Assembly (NCBI GenBank): GCA_965276635.1
Contig: CBDIBC010000005.1
Span: 1,054,001-1,118,000 of the forward strand
Reading direction: 5' to 3'
Length of the DNA stretch: 64,000 bases
Origin: CBDIBC01 sp965276635
Lineage (GTDB): Bacteria; Actinomycetota; Acidimicrobiia; Acidimicrobiales; Palsa-688
Part shown: positions 63,131 through 64,000 of the stretch, one piece after another
Layout of the letters: each line of letters opens with the position of its first letter
Numbering within the stretch: position 1 is the stretch's first letter
Notes under the pieces: model-generated
What the model saw: only the letters and a program-made list of their open reading frames with translations
Database searches by the model: none
Told to the model about the DNA's origin: nothing
Translations under genes and position numbers: made by a program

Positions 63131-64000
63131 TCAGCCCGAGAAGCGGACGCGACCGGCGCCGGCCACCAGGTCGCCGATGACGACCGGCTGATGGCCGGCG
63201 CCGGCCAGGGCGACCAGCGCGGCGTCGGTGGCCGCCGGCGGGACCACCACGACCATGCCGATGCCCAGGTTGAACACCCGGGCCATCTCCTCGTCGCCCA
63301 CCCGGCCGGCGGCGGCGATCTCGGCGAAGATCCGGGGCGGGTCCCAGGTCGCGCGGTCGATACGGGCGTCGACATCGCCAGGGAGCACCCGAGGCAGGTT
63401 CCCGGGGATGCCTCCGCCGGTGATGTGGGCGACAGCGTGCACGTCCGTGACACCCAGCATGGCCAGCACGGCAGGGGCGTAGATGACCGAGGGGCGCAGC
63501 AGCTCGTCGGCCAGGGTGACGGTAGCGCCATCCCAGGCCGGCCCGTCCAGGGGGCGCCGGCCATCGTCGAGGAGGGCGGCGCGCGCCAGCGAGTACCCGT
63601 TCGAACGCAGGCCGGGCGACGGCACGCCGAGCAGCACGTCGCCCGGCCGGCACGAACCGCGGCCGTCGAGGATGCGGTCACGCTCGACGATGCCGACGGC
63701 GAAGCCGGCCACGTCGACCTCGCCGGGCGCCAGCAGCCCGGGATGCTCGGCCAGCTCGCCCCCGACGATGGCGCATCCGGCCGCCCGGCAACCCGCAGCG
63801 ATACCGGTCATAAGGGCACGCACCTGCTCGGTGTCCACCCGACCGAGCAGCTGGTAGTCGAGGAAGAAGAGCGGCTCGGCCCCGCAGCACACCAGGTCGT
63901 CGACGCACATGGCCACCAGGTCGATGCCCACCGTGTCGAAGCGACCGGTCGCCATGGCCACGGCCATCTTGGTGCCGACGCCGTCGGTGCTGGAGACCAA
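63131..64000 (-). CDS. purM: Phosphoribosylformylglycinamidine cyclo-ligase (5' part missing)
   Basis: The last 289 residues of PurM are in the window; the frame enters from the right edge with VSSTDGVGTKMAVAMATGRF, a conserved block that usually sits near residue 65. Further motifs are GIDLVAMCVDDLVCCGAEPL, CAIVGGELAEHPGLL, PSPGLRSNGYSLARA and HITGGGIPGNLPRVLP. The enzyme closes the imidazole ring in purine synthesis, using ATP. The end at FNLGIGMVVVV...RVRFSG is normal. The start and neighbours are outside the window. Confidence 0.93.
   Translation of the reverse strand: MVSSTDGVGTKMAVAMATGRFDTVGIDLVAMCVDDLVCCGAEPLFFLDYQLLGRVDTEQVRALMTGIAAGCRAAGCAIVGGELAEHPGLLAPGEVDVAGFAVGIVERDRILDGRGSCRPGDVLLGVPSPGLRSNGYSLARAALLDDGRRPLDGPAWDGATVTLADELLRPSVIYAPAVLAMLGVTDVHAVAHITGGGIPGNLPRVLPGDVDARIDRATWDPPRIFAEIAAAGRVGDEEMARVFNLGIGMVVVVPPAATDAALVALAGAGHQPVVIGDLVAGAGRVRFSG

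Overview
The window is high-GC, has dense Shine-Dalgarno-led or apparently leaderless operons and carries actinobacterial hallmarks: a BldC-type regulator, polyphosphate glucokinase, a CsoR copper sensor, an Sdh1-like succinate dehydrogenase, and a DUF929/VKOR disulfide pair. I read it as a chromosomal segment of an Actinomycetota bacterium. A deep lineage such as Acidimicrobiia would fit, but that placement is inference.

Layout. 0-10.3 kb: one strongly coupled plus-strand gene train (end of a CmcJ/NvfI-like oxidoreductase, a sulfotransferase-fold protein, a DUF1214-like protein, a complete oligopeptide-type ABC importer with a permease-ATPase fusion, a CrtC-like protein and an SDR), probably for uptake and modification of an unknown small molecule. 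10.4-16.8 kb: DksA/TraR-like protein, quinone oxidoreductase, and a minus-strand branched-chain amino-acid-type ABC system in which two permeases and one ATPase are a single polypeptide. 16.9-18.6 kb: CsoR under its own palindromic operator plus a permease-YHS protein. 18.6-30.6 kb: SRPBCC, GNAT, amidohydrolase/TetR divergent pair, a GGDEF-EAL receptor, superoxide dismutase, two secreted or membrane proteins separated by a 7-bp tandem repeat and a long hairpin, a carotenoid oxygenase, and a LysR regulator. 30.7-34.2 kb: sdhCAB.

34.2-45.7 kb: tRNA-Asp and tRNA-Phe, then a decayed integrative element of about 9.8 kb. The 3' part of tRNA-Phe with the start of its terminator is repeated at 44145-44204 (50 of 60 positions, all ten differences transitions). 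Between the copies lie a dead tyrosine integrase (two frameshifts and loss of the nucleophile Tyr), an excisionase, a frameshifted and internally deleted MobF relaxase, an MFS exporter, a LysE exporter, a methyltransferase, an intact VapBC-type module, a serine-recombinase remnant and a gene split by a G8 run. Just outside the right end are a truncated second copy of the VapBC module and a ruined diguanylate cyclase gene.

45.7-64 kb: ordinary chromosome again. It holds a secreted beta-propeller phosphoesterase, an ABC exporter operon, polyphosphate glucokinase, a reverse-transsulfuration operon (cystathionine beta-synthase and gamma-lyase) ending in a PP2C phosphatase, SerA, an ECF sigma/anti-sigma pair, DUF929-VKOR, ArgJ, BldC, a leucine-type dehydrogenase and the 3' part of purM. 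Two copies of a related palindrome sit at 57.0 and 63.07 kb. No CRISPR array, rRNA gene or intact insertion sequence was seen.
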